Translations under genes and position numbers: made by a program
Shown: positions 1 through 13,149 of the stretch, piece after piece
How the letters are laid out: each line of letters opens with the position of its first letter
How positions within the stretch are numbered: the stretch's first letter is position 1
Assembly (NCBI GenBank): GCA_021307315.1
Contig: JAJSPD010000122.1
Location: forward strand, 18,596-82,595
DNA length: 64,000 nt
DNA from: Bisporella sp. PMI_857
Taxonomy: Eukaryota > Ascomycota > Leotiomycetes > Helotiales > Helotiaceae
Reading direction: 5' to 3'
Notes under the pieces: model-generated
Told to the model about the DNA's origin: nothing
Database searches by the model: none
Seen by the model: the letters and a program-made list of their open reading frames with translations, nothing else

Positions 1-1169
1 TCTACGGCAGGGTCCCGCGATGATATGGTCCGGGGGTAAGTCTGCGTTCCTGTTACAGTAGGGACTTGCTCTTTCATCTGATCCGGGCTGGTACCCGCAG
101 CTGTTTTCTTGTGTTAGTATCTATGCCATTGATATGAGATGTTCTGGGATCTAACGGAGTCCATTCATTGTCCTCCATACCACAAGCGTGGGTGATGTCA
201 ATTCTTTGACACATGCTTACAATATTAGCAGTAGCAAGTATACTTGAGCGTAGGCTTTTTATGATCGGTCTAGTGTTTTGTTTGCTAACTATCACAGAGC
301 AAAAAGAAAGGCCGTCATGCAAAGCTGCTAATTTATAACGACGAAATTGAATTTAAGAATCATCCTGTTGTAGGGTTTGAATCCTTTCTCTATTCATATC
401 AGTGATTGTGTTTTCAATTGCATACTCAATATGTACGGTAACTCCACCACTCTTAAGCTATTACTCCAATGAAGGCATCGTATGCGAAGTTCTGAATTAC
501 GTTTAAATAGATGCACAGAGCTCAAACTCGAACCAATGATTTTGACTTAACCTCTATGAGCCCAGTCATGTGACTCAGCAAGGATGTCTAAACTTAGGTA
601 TTAAACTCCTTGGTGTTGATATTTCAGAGAAGATGTACAGCCTAATTGTTATAGATTGGCTGAATAAATAGCAACTATGGCTGCGAGATGCGCTAGATAA
701 CACACTCATCCCTTTTTCAGGCGTTCGAAAAAAGCGTATAGCGTCAGAACTGCCCCCGAACCACATCCGCCACCTGATGACTTATATATTGAATGAAAAG
801 AGCCGGCAAGTTTGCCGCTTCGGTCAGGTAGTGAAGCCTTGTACCCCTCCCCCGCAATTACTTTCTCAAGGGATAAATGAGCGCTTCAAGTATTCCATAT
901 CACATTAAAAGGTCATACCTATAGCGAACAAGTCAAATTAATACCTCAACTTTATAGAGATGCGCAGTCCAGTCAGCAGAATGAGTGAGACTTTCAACAT
1001 ACAGTAATAGAGGTTAAGTCTCCGTACTGGAAGTAGATGTAATTGTAGTAACAAAGGTTGACGGTGAGACTCATCGGTTAAACTGCTCTTTTGACACGCC
1101 TCGGTTCACCCCATACAGTATAAGTGACTGGACGCCGCGTGGGACGATAGACATTGACCCGTAGAAGCA
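1..1169. other. No gene seen
   Basis: Non-coding as far as I can see. The open frames are short and on mixed strands, with no recognisable domain, no consistent splice signals and no tRNA-like box. An 82-codon minus-strand frame at 74-322 has no family resemblance I can name. Confidence 0.5.
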
Positions 1170-1694
1170 CTACATCCGGAACGTCCAGTATTTTGCACAA
1201 TTTCCCCCTGTGGTGCTTCCAAAGCATGTTCCTGCTCCCCACCCAGTTTGTACGCCTGTATTTGGGTAGGATATAGCAGCGTGCGTAGCAATGTAGAGCG
1301 TCTGACCACACGCACGCCATGAATATTGAACGGGAATCTGGCATGTAGATGACGAATTATCGGTAGCGAGAGTGCAAGCACCACCAGGGCCCGATGAATA
1401 TGGGAATAGGCCAGGGTAAGGGTTAGTAGGTGCCGTTGTACCCACATAGATATGAACATCAGTGTAGGTGGAGGGCAAAATAGATGGGTAGTTGACGGTT
1501 AGAATACCGCCCAAGGCACTGATGCACACTTGGCCGAAAACTGTGCTTGCTGCGCCGACGACAAGGTTATAGCATGTAGTAGAGGGGACCAGCGAACCCC
1601 CGGCATTGAGAGAATTGAAGCACGGCAAAGCTTGAGCGAAGGTGAGAGCAAGAAGGGCAGCTGTAATGATACTGCCGAAGAGTTGGAGACCCAT
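1170..1694 (-). CDS. Small secreted cysteine-containing protein
   Basis: Single-exon 174-aa protein starting at a true ATG. The first ~22 residues form a signal peptide: a short n-region, a hydrophobic stretch rich in I, A and L, and an AQA cleavage site. The mature part is rich in Gly, Ser, Thr and Tyr. Its spaced cysteines (first in ALPCFN, later TTCYN, GQVCIS, GACTLA, SSTCQI, RACGQ, GTCFG, GNCAKYW) suggest a disulfide-stabilised extracellular fold, and NSSS is a possible N-glycosylation site. No transmembrane segment or GPI signal follows the signal peptide. I do not recognise the family; it could be a surface protein or an effector-like protein. It lies 2.3 kb beyond the 3' end of the gtb3 gene, and nothing ties it to that cluster. 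Confidence 0.6.
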   Translation of the reverse strand: MGLQLFGSIITAALLALTFAQALPCFNSLNAGGSLVPSTTCYNLVVGAASTVFGQVCISALGGILTVNYPSILPSTYTDVHIYVGTTAPTNPYPGLFPYSSGPGGACTLATDNSSSTCQIPVQYSWRACGQTLYIATHAAISYPNTGVQTGWGAGTCFGSTTGGNCAKYWTFRM

Positions 1695-4011
1695 TTCGAA
1701 TTGAAATTCTCGTGAGGAAGTAAAACTTTGCTAAGGGTGGCATAGGTTTTCTGAGAAATATTATCAAGGCGATCCGCTGCTTCTTATGTGTGATTAGGAG
1801 GTTGTCCACAAAAGTAGCGCGCCACAAAGCCAAGCTGAACATAATACAACAATATTGAAGTGTAACAAGCTATTGCTCAATAGGTACTCCCCCGCCCCCG
1901 AGTCTTTGACTTCACTGGTGGTTGCGGTTGGCCCTCCCGTACGGCCCAAATGCATATGCCCTTGTCAGCTCATATCTTGTGTGAACGATCAAAGTCTAGT
2001 AATTATTCGCAACAATTTCATAGCTTGCCCCTTCGGCTGGCTTAATCAGCAAGTAGTGGCGCAGATCGGAATACACGAACAGATGCTTGTGTGATGTATG
2101 AGCTCTATACATTTTGACAAGTGGACTGTGGTGGCATCTAACACGACCTATATACCAGCCCTGAAACAAAGGCATCATCTTTCGCTGGAATCACGTAGAA
2201 AGTTGAAGGTAAGAGTCAGGCTCGTTGGTAGTGATAAATTAATTTTTTTTTTTTCGCTAGGGGCCGTTTTATTAATTAGCTAGAAAGAGAACAAACCAGC
2301 AGCGTAGAGCAAGCTCTCTTTCGCCGCTCGCAATTCTTTGCAGGTGGTACGAACTTCGATGACTGCCTTATTTATCATTAATAGAAGTTTTTTGCTCGTT
2401 CGAGCAGACAATACCTTTGTGCAGTCAATGCAGAGTCGGGATGAGTTGCGGGAACACAAGCAACCGAAGAGCTCTGTGGCGTAACAAGCTAGATTGAGTC
2501 GAGGCGCTGAGACCCTTCCGTCGTGGTCGACCCCACTACCGCTCACCTTAGTTGGCTCGGCTTAAAGGAGATGTCCGTACGGAAGGAGCCGAGACAAGTC
2601 CCCTGCATCTATACCAAATAAAACTGTAACCTTTCGGTATAGCTTAGTAGGCTTGTTATGTTCTAGCTCCGCTCGCTCTAGGAAATTTCGGGCGGCTGGT
2701 GGTGATGCGATTTTGAAAAGTCTTTTCTCGGATTGTCCCATCTCGTGTAACCGCAGTCCCTACGTCCTCAAGTTCGTCAAATCGTACGACTGTAGATCAG
2801 AGGAATGTCTAGACTCTAAGAGCATCAGCACATTTTTCAGTGCCAAGAGCTCTACTCTTGTAAGTTACTCAACCCTGTGCTCTTTTAGAAGCCAAGTTTT
2901 GCCAATAGCATATTTGCGACATACCTGCATGTTGAGCGGTCGCTTGACTTAAGATCATTTGCCCTCAATTTGCAAGATTTTGGGCGTGGTGGTCTTGAGC
3001 GGCCGCTGGCTGTTTACTGAAGATGGTGCTTACGATGCACCCCCATCCTGAGCGATAGTGTCAAGGCGTTAAGGACTACAAATGTCACGTTATTTTTCAA
3101 TGACACATTGTATGAGATAAGTTTGGTCATTATGTTGCCCTGAGACGAAATGAAAGGGAAAACATGGGTGGCAGCCTGTGGCTCATATGAAGCCTTCGAA
3201 ATCCAGCCAAGTATTGGAATTCTAGAAAGACGTAATAGAATTAAAAAAAACGATAACGGTCACAGCTGTAACATAAGCAAATATGTGATGAAGACTAAGA
3301 GCAGCCAGTTGGGATTATATGAAGTGCTGTAGAGAGAATAGATCATAGACATGAACAGCTCATATAGAGCTCTATGCAAAGAAAAGACAAAACTCCGCCA
3401 AAATACACGTCTCTGCTTGATAACCATGCTGTTATTTACGGTTGGCAAAGCAGCCTGCAACCTCCACAGCTTCAGCAGGCGGAAGATCGGGTTAGGGGTG
3501 ATTTTCCTAGATATGTTTGTAAAGACGTAGCTGCAAAATCACACCTGGATGGCAACCTTATCACTGACGGCAAAATAAGAAGCATATGCTATATTATCGT
3601 CTTGGTCTTCGTTTGTAGAAGTTCCGTCGAAAGTAGCAGGAAATGCGTCTCCGGCTTTGTTTTAAACTTTTACATAATGTTTCTACTTTTAATGAAAGTA
3701 TAGCTCTATTTTCTATAATAGTTATTAATACTACAGTATATTAAAATACAATATATGACTACTGATTTGCATGTAGTATGTATACAAATCAGTAATCTTC
3801 TATTATGCACCGTATAGTGTGTATACTTGGGGGTCAATATATCACAATACTACTTCCTTTACCGATCAACTAAGACATACTTATGTCTCTTACACCCCGT
3901 CCGCGCCGACCTCTCCCTTAGCCAACCCCACAAACCGGATGTGCTCGACGACACTGGTGCGCTGGACCCAAGCTCATTTGTACACAACGTCACGGCACCG
4001 TTCATCTCTGT
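1695..4011. other. Long non-coding stretch left of the GAG cluster
   Basis: No supported gene. Open frames of 60-110 codons occur on both strands but lack start context, domains or splice partners. The right part (about 3660-3810) is AT-rich and carries a short inverted repeat listed separately. The 3' untranslated region of gtb3 should lie just left of 4012. Confidence 0.5.
3760..3794. repeat. Perfect 10-bp inverted repeat
   Basis: TACTGATTTG at 3760-3769 is followed after a 15-base loop by its reverse complement CAAATCAGTA at 3785-3794. It sits in AT-rich DNA about 220 bp past the gtb3 stop codon. It could be a chance palindrome, a footprint of a small inverted-repeat element, or a 3' end hairpin; nothing distinguishes these. 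Confidence 0.4.
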
Positions 4012-7000
4012 CTAGCTCGACAGCGAGGTCCACGATTCCGAAGTCAGACGCGGGTTCCGCAACGGCGACGCGGCCAGATTAACGCTGGAGTTGTTGGAGA
4101 GCGGCGTGCTGGTGCGCGCATGATATGTGCGGCTGCGGTACTTGCCGATCCAAAGCATCTGCTCGTGTTCACGCAGGTAGCGCTCTGATGAGAAGTTCTT
4201 GAGCACATTGTCACGGCCTAGCATGCCCAGACGGCGGCGTTGCTCAGTCTTGTCGTATATGCGCTGCGTGATCTGTTGGACCTGTTCGGGAGTCGGGTTG
4301 GGATATGCCAAGATAGGTAGCGAGGCTCCGGCAGCGTCTTCCGCGTAGGCGCTCCATCTCCCGAGGAGGCCCAGGACGTTTATCTGCGCGCGTGCAAGTG
4401 ACTCGGCATCGTTTGGAGGGACGACCTCGCTGAAGCGGTCCCCGGTTGTGCTGTCTGTCACGACGCAGAAGGACGCACCGACATCTGTGCAGACGACGGG
4501 AACTCCTGTTAAGGCGGCTTCACCCATGGCCAATGGCAGACCTTCAGAAAGGGACGAGTTTAGGAAGAGCCAGGCGTCTTGAAGCACCACGGATGGGTTA
4601 CCTAGACCCTTGAGCACGCAGTGTTCTCGAAGTCCCTTGGAAGCGATAAGCTCTTGACACTCTGTAGAATGGCCTGCAGCTCTTTCCATATCACCGTAGA
4701 TATGGAGACTGTAATCCGTGAACCCCCATTTGTTGACAATAAAGTCGGTGGCCATGATCGCATTCTTAATATCCTTCACATATTGGATATGAGACAACAT
4801 GACTACAGTAGGTTTGTCCGTCTTGATCGTTTTAATCGGCTCGAACTTCTCCATGTTGCAGATTCCATTAACCACCGGATCAATCTTTCGCGCAAAGGTA
4901 CGGCGATGCTCCAGAGCACCCTCGGATGTCCCGAGCTCGACTTCCCAGCCGGGGTTGAAGTATGCAGCACACGGGAGCACGACATCCGCATGATGCTCGA
5001 GCAAGACACAGCCTAGATGCCCAAGCGATATCAGAGAACTATTGACAAACGGAGTGTCAAATGACACGGCGGAGGACATGAACGTCGTCAATTCTCTAAA
5101 GCTGATACAGTGGTCCCAAACATGTAGTGTGCATTGTCGCTTGACCTTGCAGAGGATACCGTATGTGGCGCCAGTAAAGTGATGGGACGCCTGGAAGACG
5201 TCGGGGATCTTTTCGGGGACAGGGATGGAGAAGATGAAGAGATAGCGATGCCACATGTTCAGAGCTTGATCGAGTTGCAGTATTGTAGGTTTCTCGAAAT
5301 CCCACCATTGTGATACTGGAAGCGTGTCTTCCATGTCTTCAGTCAACCAGAGTTCCCGCCATGTTTGCTTGACAATGTCGCTGTTCCAGACGTCATTCCA
5401 ATTTCGTGATGACTCAAAGTACGTGTTCAAGTCACACAACGCCTTCGTAGCCTCTTCAATTCGTTGGCGGGTTAGGTGGAGCGTTCGCGAGCATTGGACC
5501 AAGCTTGTAAGAATCGGTAGGAAGTTCTTCTCAATGTCTGCCGTCCTCGTGTCGTAAGACCTTTGTACGACCGCCGAGTCAAGGCTATTTTGAAGAATTC
5601 CATGAGTGGGATTGAGGAAATCCAGGCCCCAGAGAGGCAGAACTGTAAGTGATTGCACATTTCTTTCGATCTGGAACCTAGGTACTCCATAGTCGTTGGC
5701 TGATTCAGCGACAATGTGCCACTTGATGGTCTTGAGGTCATTGACCATGTCTCTGCGGCAAGCAGATACGCCACCAGGTTCGTTGGGCCATGTTGATGTG
5801 TCCATGGCAAGGACGTGGAGCTCGTCATCGCTGTCTCGTAACTGGGTAGAGAGAGTTCTTGTGTTGATTCTGGAGTCGCCCCCCTGTCCGAAGTTATAGA
5901 AATCACTGATCTTGAATGCAATATGTACCCACGAGCTAACCTCTGGGTCGACATCGACCCTAGCCATAATAGTATCAACCTGTGCATCGAGGTAGTCTTT
6001 TGCAGCATCCAGCCGGCCCAGATCCCGATTTCTCCAGTAGGAGCTGAGAATACCATCTGATCTTAACAGACCCTCATCAAGCCATGCTGCAGTGACAGCA
6101 TCGAGTTCTTTTCCTCCTTTCCATGATTTCCAGAGTTGAGTTCTGGCATGTGATGTTGGAATCGGATAGCGCTTGGTATTAAGACCAAATAGGCGCGCCA
6201 CAAAGCTCGACTTCACCGAGGAGAACGAATGGAGTGGGTTATCACTTAGGAAACTGCATTTATTCGGTTTCTGCAGAACATGGAACCAGTCTTCCTGTAT
6301 CATCGCGGGAGTTGCAACTGGTTCCCCATTCAGCGTAGTGGAAATCTCGGGATGGAACTTATGTTCATACGTCCAGGATGCATGATACGCCTCTGAGCCC
6401 TGTATGAATATAGCCTCCGTAACCTTGGAGAAGGGTATCCATTCGTCTAGCCTTTTTGGGTGTTTCCGGCCGGGCATGCTCCATGACACCCTGATTGTGA
6501 TGTGTGGAAACACATACTCGCCTCTGAGGAGCTCGTCTTCGAATTTGGCACTTTTCCGATACCAGTAAGTGAACTGAACAGGATTGACGCCTCTGAAAGT
6601 GGATCCTGTTGTGATGTAGCCCCTGTGATCATATTGAATTATCTGTCCAGTGAGATCTCCTTTGAGACACTGACGTTGTATTGGTAGTTTTCGACTTGCC
6701 TTCTTCCCGCCTTGGGAATACTCGTATGTAAATAAGTTGACGATTACCTGGCCTCGATACTCTTCCCTCTGGCGGAGGACCAGCTTATCTGTATAGGTGT
6801 TGACGGCCATAAGCTGCTTAGTCTCGCCTGGTTCTTGGTCGTGACGTCCGTTGTATTGGGCGAGCCGTTTGCTACCGTCCTGCTGAACGGTCAAGAAACA
6901 GGTCGAAGGGCCGTTAAGACTCTCAATGACGATCTTGTTCTTCTCTATAATCGTCTTCATACCCATCATATTGCTGTGAAGCCTTGAGACATTTTCACGA

Positions 7001-10000
7001 CCGTGAAACAAGACTAACGGAAGTATAAGTTCCTGCAGAATTTTGCAGAATGACCAGACTCCATTCAGGAAGAAGGTCACGGGCCAGTGAACGAACAAAG
7101 GTTTGGCACGAATTATGTAGTCCAGCTCCCTCTGGTATTCAGGATCTGCAGTAAGAGAGAGGCAAAGAAATTTGGTGCATATCTGCATCTTCTGATGGAA
7201 CAGGGAGAAACAAAGCTTGAGCAAGTCAAGTTTTGAGCGTGACTCATTCTCGCTTGACGAAGGAACAGAGCCGAGTTGCCTTTCATAGCCTGGATTTGAA
7301 AGTTCTGGTTCGTCTTCGTTAAGCGCATCATTTGCCTCAAGGACCTTGGCGAAATTATTGACGCAGACCGTGAGGGTGGCGCCAAGATTGCATCGAGCAA
7401 CATATTCATCGAGATCAGTACAATCACTTGCGCACATCCTCGATCGAATCCAGCTCTCTTCGTCGGCAGAGATAGGGCTAGACTGTCCGCAGCACCGTTT
7501 GAGCAGGAAAGATCTGACTGTCTTCGGCAGACTATCCCAGTCCCTTTCGCAGTCTAAGCCGAGGAGGATATAACGAAGTAATGTCCTGTCCCCATTATTA
7601 ATGACCCGAGCACGATCAATAGCGGAAGTTTTGAGCTGGCGCTTGATGCATGCTGGAAGGGCCAGTTCCTCGCCGCCAGAATAATCTACTACCAGCAGTT
7701 CTGCCAACATTGAATGATCATGTGAAAGACCAAGTTGAGCCTCAGAAGTAGCCTGGATAACCGCCTCCGCGATAATTCTGCAGTTCTGCTGAATGTTTAG
7801 GGTCCATTCATCTCCTGCTTGGTCATGGTCGAGGATAATGAATATGTGTAGTCTGTCGCCACTTTTCCGATAGATAGTCCTAATCCCTTGTTCCTGTTGG
7901 GGTAACACACCCGCTGAGATTAGCTCAACGACAGTTTTGCCGGTTCCCCAAAGATCTCTAGTCTGTTGCACCAATTGCTCTGCTGATGAAAAGGCATCTT
8001 GTAGAATCTCCAATTTCCTCGACTTGCTTTCGGATAGTAGGAGGTCCATGACTCTAGCACCTAGATGCTGTGATGGGTCGAGCATGTAGCGTTGCTCGGC
8101 CGGAATGGCGTAGATAGATTCGAATATCTGCGACAACGTTGCCTGTGAAATCTCAGGATAAGGTTCGAGAGCGCTGACGGAATAAGACACTGGCATGTAT
8201 CTGGCAGCTGCATTGTCCTTGGACTGTGTGTCGTCTGTGGATGTCGACGTAAAAAGGCTTGGCCAACCTATCTTGGACAACCACATCGAGTAAATGGCAG
8301 CTATCCATGTTCCAACGGCCAAAGCGATGACGCCACTGAAAGGAAAGTGCGGCAGACCAATGTGTAGAGCGATACCGGTCGGAAGACCAATAATAAAGGC
8401 CATAGCGAGGCATTTTGCCGCATCGTTCCCGCAGTATATCTTATTGTACTGATACCAGAGGAGGCCGGTATATGCGCCTACATACGCTAGATACATGACT
8501 GTCGCACTTCGGGCGGCCTCGAATATCCACATAAGGGCGGACGTGATAGTGATACCCCAGATGTGGAGGAAGAAGAACTTTGCAAGAGACCTCCAGTAAA
8601 GCGTTCGTCTCGCCCTCGCGTCGTTGATGGTTGCTTGGCGAAGAAAATTCAAAGAAGTGATAGGCTGAAGCGTATTCTGATTCGCCGCTGTCCAAAGAGG
8701 CTGTGAAACTGTATCAAGAGAGACCGCCCCGATAAGATAGTAGCATAATCCGAAGCCCACTGCCAGGCGATATTCTGCGCTGCTTGCGGCAGAGAGACCC
8801 ACGAGAGCGCCACCGGACACCAACGCGGCCCACTTGTCCAAGAGAGCAACGATGAAGTATAGGAGACCAGACCATATGTCAGCACCAGTATGACGCCAAT
8901 GAAGGAAAGCACTGTGCAGCTTGAGACCTTTTTGCATATTCGTCATATTCTCGAGGCCGGCCTTCAATGTAAGATTCCACGTCGCGCTATACGGCAATGG
9001 CATACTAGTCCGCTTGAACTTGCAGTACCACGACATGAGAAACATGGTGGAAGAATAGCCTTCAGCCAGCTTAGCAACGAGCGGATCCGACGTGGATTTC
9101 GTCCAGAAATGACGATTGCGCTCCTTAAGAACAGCGGCATGGAGCGCCCTTCGCGGTTGCGGCCCCGTTCCAATGTCTTTCATCTCTTCCGCATGATCGT
9201 TGCCTGCTCCTCGCGTCTCTATGTACCAATTGACGACTTCAACATCCGTTACATACGGTATGTTGAGGTACCAAGTGCTCCATTGAGACATGATTTTCCG
9301 AGCCCCTAGTAGAAGTAATATCAAAAAACAGGTCAAGACGCAGAAGTAGACTATTATGTCATGCTGAACCCACAAACTGACAATGGGTGAGATGAAAAGG
9401 ATTGGGATGCAAGTCATGATAACAGTTCTACCAGATTGGAAGCGGGATCCTGGGACTTGGTAGATAGAGAGTGCCGACAGTGTTAGGAGATACGTAGTGA
9501 GTACGGCGAAGTAGAAGAAGAAGACGAGTCCAGCATTAATGCCTTTGACCATGGTGATGCCTATTAGACCCCCTAAGCCTCCGACCAAGACGATTGCGAT
9601 GCCGGCAACGAAGCGAGTAAGCACAAACATGTTCATTGCTGGGAAGGCGTTGGCGTAAAGATAGTAGCTTCCTCCGGAGCTGATCCAGGAGCCGATCCCG
9701 CCACACACCAGAAGTGCAAGCATAAGCGCTGTTGTAGCCATTGTTTTTTCTGTCGAGCTCATGAAAGTTGTGAGATAAAGGCCACGTCCAATAGTTGTAA
9801 GCAACATGATATCGATAAGGGCAGGTACGGCAAATATACCGAGAAAAGTGACTTGATATAATGTCGGTAGCACCTCCTGTCCGTCTTGCGGATCCAAGTC
9901 AATCTGCATGGCCGCATACGCTGTTGGGAGCTCAGTAAACCCCTCTTCGCGCGGTGGTGGCTGGTGCTTCATGTAGTAGGCTCGATATCGATCTGAGATG

Positions 10001-12588
10001 ATTCTTCCGAGGTTCCTTGGCGTCATATCAAAGAATGAATCACAGCGCGAACCCAGAGCAAAATTCTCTGCAAAGCAGCCTGCTTGGTCTGTAGTATGAT
10101 TTGGAAGTGGGTTGCGATCTAGGACTTCTAGATAGATCTCGTCGAGTGCGAGTTTACGGAACGCGCAGAATACTGACAAAGCAAAGATGTCTGCAGCAGC
10201 GTCGATCTGATTCTTCTGCATAATTGTCTGAATGACGACACCAAGCTGCGCAAGAACCTCCGTTTGGCCATTCATGAGAACGTCGTGCAGGCGAGCATCC
10301 ACTTCTTCAAATAGTGAGATGGCGGCAGAAGTATCAGGGTGCCAACAGCCTTGTTCACGAATCCAAGTAAGGCGACCTGTTACGAGACTCGCAGACGAAA
10401 TTTCACCACTAAGATACGCCGTAGAGTTCACGGCTCTAAGCTGAGCAAGCGTGGGAACCTCCATGAGTTGGTAATCGCAGCAGGCCCGTAGCCTTGCTAA
10501 GAGAGGAGAATCATCTTCATGCCTGAACAGAATCAGGCGCCGCAGGAACAAGATGGTCTCTTCTGGGGAAAGCTGCTCCACGTCGTGCACGATGCGCAGC
10601 GGCAACTGCCTCTTTTCTGATAGGCTATTATTTTCCTTAGACATGGCCAGCTCAGCTGCGAAGCATTCGGTCCGGCTACATCCCTGGCTGGACAGGAATG
10701 TATGGAGAATTGCGCCGGCGCGGTCATGTGTCTTACTCGACAGATAGATATTCAGAACACCTGTGCTCGCTTCAACGTTATAGAGGCCCCAGAATTGGAC
10801 CTTCGAGCTTGTCTGGAACCCGGAGTGCAGTCCCACATAAATTTGAATACGGGGTTTGCCATCATCATCGCTGATAGTGAGAAGGTCCAACAACTCCTTG
10901 ACCGCTTGGGATGAAGTAGGAGCGATTGTACTCGAGCTCTGTGCGTCATTCAGAGTTTTTATCTGTCTGGCAATGCGTTGAAGCTCTTCCTCTTTGATTT
11001 GATGTAGCAGGTCGAGATCTCTGAGCTTGCGCTGTGTCCGGAGAACATCTGCGAAATCCTTTGGCCCAACTTCCAAACCGAGGTGGAAGCAGCCCAAGCC
11101 CTTAAAGTCGTCCCCGCCAGCAGATGTCGACAATGGATCTATCTTCGCGTAGTTATAGGCCTGTGAATGGGAATCGAGGCGGTCGACTTTGTTGGCTTGA
11201 TTTCCAGCTTGTTTATTGTTATTGGGTGGGAATTGTTGTAGTCTTGTCGTCAACTCGGGAATAAAGGAGTGCAAAGAGTCGTACAAAGCCTCATGCCCGC
11301 ACGGCGTCTGAGAGATCTGTATCAAGATGATCAGTTTATGTGCAGCATCTATTGCCAGCGGAGAAGCCTCACGTGATCATTGGATCGCCAAGCATCGTGT
11401 GCCTTCATAATATCATCACCCTTCAGCCACATTAGCGCCCCTAGCGGTTTATCGGCCACTGTTCGGGTAACTGCTGTCTCCGCGTCGGTTAGTGCGGCCG
11501 CAGGCCCGATCCAGCACAAAGCGCTATTGTACCTGCACCAGTTATAGGTGCGTTGGACAACAGCATACTGCGGCTCAACTCCATTTTCAACCGTCTCCCA
11601 CATCATTATCGGTGGGCCATGTCGCACTCTTTGCGCGGCCACAGTTCGCATAGCTGTTCGCATCTCCGTCATCTGGAAATAATTTTGTCTGTCACCGTCT
11701 GGTCGGATGGTTCCATTGCGACAGATGATCCCCCTGATGAACTGCATGTTAGTCTCCCGACATTGTCGCTCGGTTAGGTAAGCTGGCGGCGACATTTCGA
11801 GCCAGAGGTCGAGGCCAAGGCTGTTGATGTATTTTGCGATCTCGTTCAACACGACTGGTTGGAAATGCGTCTGGCAGTCAGCCAGAAGAACACCCGTGAA
11901 AGGCGACTGCATGTCCTTCTGGTTGAAATGTGTGGTGAGAGTTCGGGCAACCGTGCCGAGCGATCGGATCACCTCATCACTGCTTGAGCTGGCATCGGAT
12001 TTCACAATCGCCCGTACGTCGAGTCGCCCGAGTATGTGTGTGGAAGAAGGTGCGCATATTGATAAGGCGTCCAGAACCCCGTCTTGGAGAGGATCAAGCA
12101 CAAGGACATCCCATTGTGACAACAGACGTGTCTGAGAGGAAGTGGGTGGATTGGCGAAACTGCCGAGAAAGACACCGAAAGATTTGAGTTCTTCTGTAGA
12201 CCTTTTCTGCAGAGAAAGTTGTTGGCTGTCGCTTCTTAGACGGTCGAGGTAACGTGCGACGGGCGTGGGTACTACCGCTTGTTGATGACGCCCCTACAGC
12301 AAGCAATCGCACTGTGAGCATGATATCTGAGGCTATGGTTCCTTGAGATGGATGAAAGACAAAACCACGTACACGCCAATACCTCCTAAGCTTGCGGTAT
12401 GTTCGATATGTCACATATAGACAACCTAAGATCACTGTGGCCAGGAGGAAACCTGCTAAGAGCTTCACATCTGTGTTAGCGGGTAGCGGAGCAAAAGTAA
12501 AAGGTTCACAGAACCGCACCTTTTCCCACCATGACTTCACCATCAACTTCCAGCCGACTGCCGACAGGCCTAAATATGTCGGCGTCAT
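4012..12588 (-). CDS. gtb3: Gtb3-type giant GT4 polysaccharide synthase
   Basis: Predicted 2813-aa membrane glycosyltransferase, the likely polymerase and exporter of galactosaminogalactan. Three exons: 12588-12373, 12293-11373 and 11316-4012. The introns are 79 bp (donor GTACGT, acceptor CTGTAG) and 56 bp (GTGAGG, ATACAG), both phase 0. Start is the first ATG, just before an N-terminal membrane segment (residues ~42-61). Residues ~90-320 read like a (beta/alpha)-barrel fragment (LLADCQTHF, LDLWLEMSPP). Two membrane-spanning clusters follow at ~870-1065 and ~1200-1390. The C-terminal ~330 residues are a GT-B fold GT4 domain with PTVVMLSHIQYVKDIKNAI, LHIYGD and the E-x7-E motif EGLPLAMGE (~2634). 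Size, layout and neighbours (sph3, uge3, agd3) match A. fumigatus Gtb3. The assignment is by recalled family features, not alignment. Confidence 0.88.
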
Positions 12589-13149
12589 GGCGACACCGGA
12601 GAGCAAGTGACAAAGCGAAGCAAAAAAACTGAAAGAGTCTCAAGGTAAAATCATATTCCTTTGAAAAAGCGGACGGATGTGTTCCTGTATGAAATATTCC
12701 GGGTCAACTAAAAAGATCTCCAGATCAGCCTTTTTCTGGACCAGCTGTACAGACAGAGCCTAAAGAAGAACCTTATGTTGAATTCGGTGCTAGCACTAGT
12801 GGACCCTCTTAGGCCAAAACCTCAGCATTCATGGTGCAGTGCCACACATGAAGACTATTCCCGGATGGACACGTCGACACGGGCTGACGGCTACTTCATT
12901 GTTCCACTTTCCACATGGAGCTGAAAGCCAGAATTGCACAATATTGCCAAGCTAGATGCCGCATTTTTGTATTCAGGGTGCGCGGCTCCTCCCAAAGCTA
13001 GACTAAATCATGGGCTTCACTTGGCATCTTATCGGATTCTGAAGACCTGACGAATGTCGATTTCATAGTTCTGACATTATCCACTATCTCTTTCCGCGCT
13101 CTGAATTTTGAATTCTACACTAGCATTCCTTTGATAATTCAGTCTTGAA
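12589..13149. promoter_or_regulatory. Divergent promoter region gtb3 / sph3
   Basis: The 561 bp between the ATG of gtb3 (minus) and the ATG of the first sph3 gene (plus) must hold both promoters. This arrangement suits co-regulation of synthase and hydrolase. I see no clear binding-site array; this is inference from geometry. Confidence 0.5.

Noticed and set aside
5472..6056. 194-codon frame inside gtb3 on the same strand
   Set aside because: It overlaps the gtb3 reading frame out of phase; gtb3 is the recognisable protein, so this is a shadow.
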